A stretch of 8,311 nt of DNA from Gammaproteobacteria bacterium (GTDB lineage Bacteria; Pseudomonadota; Gammaproteobacteria; SZUA-229). The DNA is taken from the NCBI GenBank assembly GCA_029880105.1, contig JAOUPA010000084.1, positions 1-8,311 of the forward strand, read 5' to 3'. The notes beneath the pieces are model-generated. The model was not told where the DNA came from and ran no database searches. It saw only the letters and a program-made list of their open reading frames with translations. The first letter of the stretch is position 1. Each line of letters opens with the position of its first letter. The translations under genes were made by a program, and so were the position numbers. This document shows, one piece after another, positions 6,404 through 8,311 of the stretch.

Positions 6404-6953
6404 TACTGCTACCTGTGTAGCGATGCTCGCCAGAAAGGCTGCTATGAAAATCACCGAAGTCGATATTTTCATGGTAGATGCCGATCATTACTTTGCCCAT
6501 ATTGATTCTTAGCCCGATTCGAAAGAAAAAATCGACGGCACATTGTTGCTCTTCGGCACAGGCTTCTCTGTCATTATTATTATCAAGCAGGCTGAGTAAG
6601 CCATAGAGGTCAGTACCTATCTCGTAAAAGGGTGAAAAGATTTCGCCAAATGACTGTCCAATAAATATCTTGATGACCGAGTTATTCAGTCCAAGGTTAT
6701 CACTTTCAATCTCCATAAACTGCACGCCACTATAGATGCTTAATTGTGAATCGCCTGTTAGTGTTGCGTAGAGTCCGAAGGTATAGATATCATCCAGGGT
6801 CTCGCTCTTGCTGGATTTTGTCAGCTCCACAAAACTGGAGTCATTGGCTAATGCGGTAGTATTGACGCTGATGCTGAGTAGTATCGCCAGTAGAAAAGAA
6901 ACAATGTTACTCGTACTGAGTGATATCGATGCTGTTGTGCTACTGCGATTCAT
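6387..6953 (-). CDS. Unrecognised exported protein, predicted outer-membrane beta-barrel
   Basis: I do not recognise this 188-residue protein. It opens with a Ser/Thr-rich stretch and a hydrophobic segment (about 17-30), and has a good signal peptidase I site after ALA at 34-36. The rest has stretches of alternating hydrophobic and polar residues that read as membrane beta-strands: around 57-65, 70-84, 92-100, 107-120, 138-150, 154-166 and 178-188. It ends in AFRF, a C-terminal phenylalanine as in outer-membrane barrels recognised by BAM. Seven or so strands suggest a small barrel of about eight strands. Cys132 and Cys138 sit in an acidic loop and might form a disulfide. The start is ATG with AGAGA upstream. 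It begins 23 bases after mlaA ends and is probably cotranscribed. An inner role as an enzyme is unlikely; the specific function is unknown. Confidence 0.78.
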   Translation of the reverse strand: MNRSSTTASISLSTSNIVSFLLAILLSISVNTTALANDSSFVELTKSSKSETLDDIYTFGLYATLTGDSQLSIYSGVQFMEIESDNLGLNNSVIKIFIGQSFGEIFSPFYEIGTDLYGLLSLLDNNNDREACAEEQQCAVDFFFRIGLRINMGKVMIGIYHENIDFGDFHSSLSGEHRYTGSSIAFRF

Positions 6954-6976
6954 CGAAATAGTCTCTTAATCAGAGG

Positions 6977-7729
6977 CTACCTGACAATGTCATCTGTGAA
7001 CAGGTCGTTTTCGAACAGGTCATCGATGTTCTCTTCTGGTGGATTACCATCGTATATTTCATTTTTTCTGCGCTGCTTCCAGCCATCACGGATAAAGGCG
7101 TAAGGATCGGGTGCGGTATCATCGACAATGTCCTTGGCCTTTAACAGGTCAGCGCGTTTGTCGATGTATTTAAGTGCGAGCAATTCGTATTGATGCTTGT
7201 TGCTCATATCATCGTAAACAAGGTCAAGTTCGGTGACATCAGCGGCAAAACCAAGACCATCACGAACGCTGCTGGGGCCAAAGAACGGCAATACCAGGTA
7301 GGGGCCACTATCGACTCCCCAGTAACCGAGCGTCTGGCCGAAATCTTCGTCATGACGCTCAATGCCAAAATCGGTGGCGACGTCCATAATACCGAAAAGG
7401 CCGAAGGTGGTGTTGAATACGATGCGTGCCGAGGTTTCCAGTGCACGTTCAATTTTCAACTGTAGCAGGTCGTTGATCAGTGTCAGCACATCACCGAGAT
7501 TATTAAAAAAGTTGGTGATACCTGTATCAACCGCGTCGGGTGTGACTGTCTGGTATCCCTTGGCAATAGGTTTCATGACATATTTGTCTAGCGTCTCATT
7601 GAAGCTGTACATCGAGCGGTTGAAGCTTTCAAATGGGTCGTCCGGATTTTTCGGGCCTTCGAGCGTGGTACAGCCGCTAACCAGACTGAGAAGCAAACTG
7701 AAAATAAAAAATTTACTTAAGGTCTTCAA
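6977..7729 (-). CDS. mlaA: Outer membrane lipid asymmetry lipoprotein MlaA (VacJ)
   Basis: MlaA is an outer-membrane lipoprotein that removes phospholipids from the outer leaflet and hands them to periplasmic MlaC, for return to the inner membrane by MlaFEDB. The 250-residue product has a lipoprotein signal with lipobox VSGC (acylated Cys20). It is followed by the family's DPFESFNRSMYSFNE block at 31-45, NFFNNLGDV at 73-81, and FGQTLGYWGVDSGPYLVLPFFGPSSVRDG in pieces over 130-158. The C-terminus is acidic. In E. coli MlaA works in a ring with trimeric porins; any partner here is unknown, though a predicted barrel protein is encoded next. The start is a TTG at 7729, with GAG of a weak ribosome binding site eight bases before; no ATG opens the signal peptide. 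It follows lpxB by 30 bases. The other mla genes are not in this window. Confidence 0.95.
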   Translation of the reverse strand: MKTLSKFFIFSLLLSLVSGCTTLEGPKNPDDPFESFNRSMYSFNETLDKYVMKPIAKGYQTVTPDAVDTGITNFFNNLGDVLTLINDLLQLKIERALETSARIVFNTTFGLFGIMDVATDFGIERHDEDFGQTLGYWGVDSGPYLVLPFFGPSSVRDGLGFAADVTELDLVYDDMSNKHQYELLALKYIDKRADLLKAKDIVDDTAPDPYAFIRDGWKQRRKNEIYDGNPPEENIDDLFENDLFTDDIVR

Positions 7730-7741
7730 AACAAGGTCTCT

Positions 7742-7768
7742 TTATTGTTGTTATTGTTGTTATTGTTT
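7742..7768. repeat. Three tandem 9-bp units (TTATTGTTG) at the lpxB 3' end
   Basis: Two exact copies and one copy with a single change (TTATTGTTT) stand head to tail. On the coding minus strand the unit reads CAACAATAA. The first copy supplies the last lpxB codons and stop, and each later copy repeats an in-frame TAA, so there are three stops in a row nine bases apart. It fills most of the gap before mlaA. Confidence 0.85.
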
Positions 7769-8311
7769 GAGCATTGAGCAGGCGAGACGGGCTACATTTT
7801 TCGAGCCGCCGCCAGTGCCGAGTAGTTCTCTTAGCTTGGCTAATTCATCTCGCATGGTCTTGTTATAGTCCTTATCCTCAAGAATGCGCAGTGTTTCTGT
7901 TGCCAGGTTTTCGGGTGTGGCCTCCTGCTGGATAAATTCCCTGACAATTTCCCGGCCGGGTACGATATTCACCAGTCCAATATGTTTGATGCTGACCAGG
8001 CGGCTCAATATGAAATAGGACAGCGGTGCCAACTTGTGGGTGATCACCATCGGTGTGCCCATCAGGCCAATTTCCAGTGTGGCGGTGCCGGAGGCAACGA
8101 TAATACTGTCACAGGCCTGGATGACATCGTAGGTATTATTTTCGATTAACTGTACATTCAGCTCAACCAGGGCCTTGCCGTATGCCAGCAGGTCTTCACG
8201 TTGTATGGTGCTGGCCAGCGGTAAAACAAATTGCAGCTCCGGGTGTTTTTTTCTGAGCAGCCTGGCCGAGTCCAGCATAATCGGTAACAGGCGCTCGATC
8301 TCACCGATGCG
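7760..8311 (-). CDS. lpxB: Lipid-A-disaccharide synthase LpxB, C-terminal part, cut by window edge
   Basis: LpxB joins UDP-2,3-diacylglucosamine and 2,3-diacylglucosamine-1-phosphate (lipid X) into the disaccharide core of lipid A, at the inner face of the inner membrane. Only the last 183 codons are present, about half of the usual 380 residues. The reading frame is open to the window's right edge, so the ATG at 8278 is internal and not the start. The visible part has RIGEIERLLP from the edge, ASGTATLEIGLMGTPMV (the GT-B fold nucleotide-sugar site), a THKLAPLSYFILSRLV segment, and the family motif LVNIVPGREIVREFIQ, all in LpxB order. It ends in CSMLKQ within the 9-bp repeats. It is followed on the same strand by mlaA, suggesting one transcript linking lipid A synthesis with outer-membrane lipid sorting. 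Confidence 0.95.
   Translation of the reverse strand, partial: RIGEIERLLPIMLDSARLLRKKHPELQFVLPLASTIQREDLLAYGKALVELNVQLIENNTYDVIQACDSIIVASGTATLEIGLMGTPMVITHKLAPLSYFILSRLVSIKHIGLVNIVPGREIVREFIQQEATPENLATETLRILEDKDYNKTMRDELAKLRELLGTGGGSKNVARLACSMLKQ

Noticed and set aside
6959..6979. Hairpin between mlaA and the barrel gene acting as a terminator.
   Set aside because: TAGTCTCT/AGAGGCTA pair with one flaw, which is a mismatch in the minus-strand RNA, and no T-run follows. It also overlaps the mlaA stop and the next gene's ribosome binding site region.
7742..7768. CRISPR-like array.
   Set aside because: Units are nine bases with no spacers; it is a simple tandem repeat.

Overview
The window looks like a chromosomal segment from a gammaproteobacterium with roughly half G+C. 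The evidence is the gene set and order. An smpB start is followed by ratA-rnfH, with bamE convergent to them and fur divergent from bamE. This is the classic gammaproteobacterial smpB/ratA/rnfH/bamE neighbourhood. There is also a monofunctional RelA (ExDD synthetase motif, no HD hydrolase motif), plus lpxB and mlaA from Gram-negative envelope biology. I see no phage genes, insertion sequences, CRISPR, rRNA or tRNA. The genus cannot be named from the sequence alone.

Layout. (1) Positions 1-104, minus strand: the first 34 codons of smpB. (2) Positions 105-258: a divergent promoter region. (3) Positions 259-2407, plus strand: a compact operon of an NSS-family sodium-dependent transporter, ratA (TTG start) and rnfH (GTG start). 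The ratA ribosome binding site touches the transporter stop codon, and ratA and rnfH overlap by 14 bases. (4) Positions 2415-2822, minus strand: bamE, ending 7 bases from the rnfH stop. (5) Positions 2914-5551, plus strand: fur then relA. A perfect 9-bp inverted repeat lies on a possible extended -10 element and on the likely relA start codon. (6) Positions 5656-6342, plus strand: a PlsC-type 1-acyl-glycerol-phosphate acyltransferase-family gene with a TTG start. (7) Positions 8311-6387, minus strand: a co-oriented run of lpxB (3' part only), mlaA (TTG start) and an unrecognised small protein predicted to be an outer-membrane beta-barrel.

How the genes fit together. The left half combines ribosome quality control (SmpB), a ribosome- or quinone-linked START protein (RatA), RnfH, outer-membrane assembly (BamE) and the global iron (Fur) and amino-acid starvation (RelA) regulators. 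The right half is about envelope lipids. An acyltransferase may make or remodel phosphatidic acid, LpxB makes the lipid A disaccharide, and MlaA extracts misplaced phospholipids from the outer leaflet. The unknown beta-barrel sits directly behind mlaA.

Most of the window is conserved housekeeping DNA, and no clearly new multi-gene system is visible. The best leads are the orphan barrel protein beside MlaA, the palindrome at the relA start, and the transporter placed in front of ratA-rnfH. No gene-free stretch exceeds about 155 bases.
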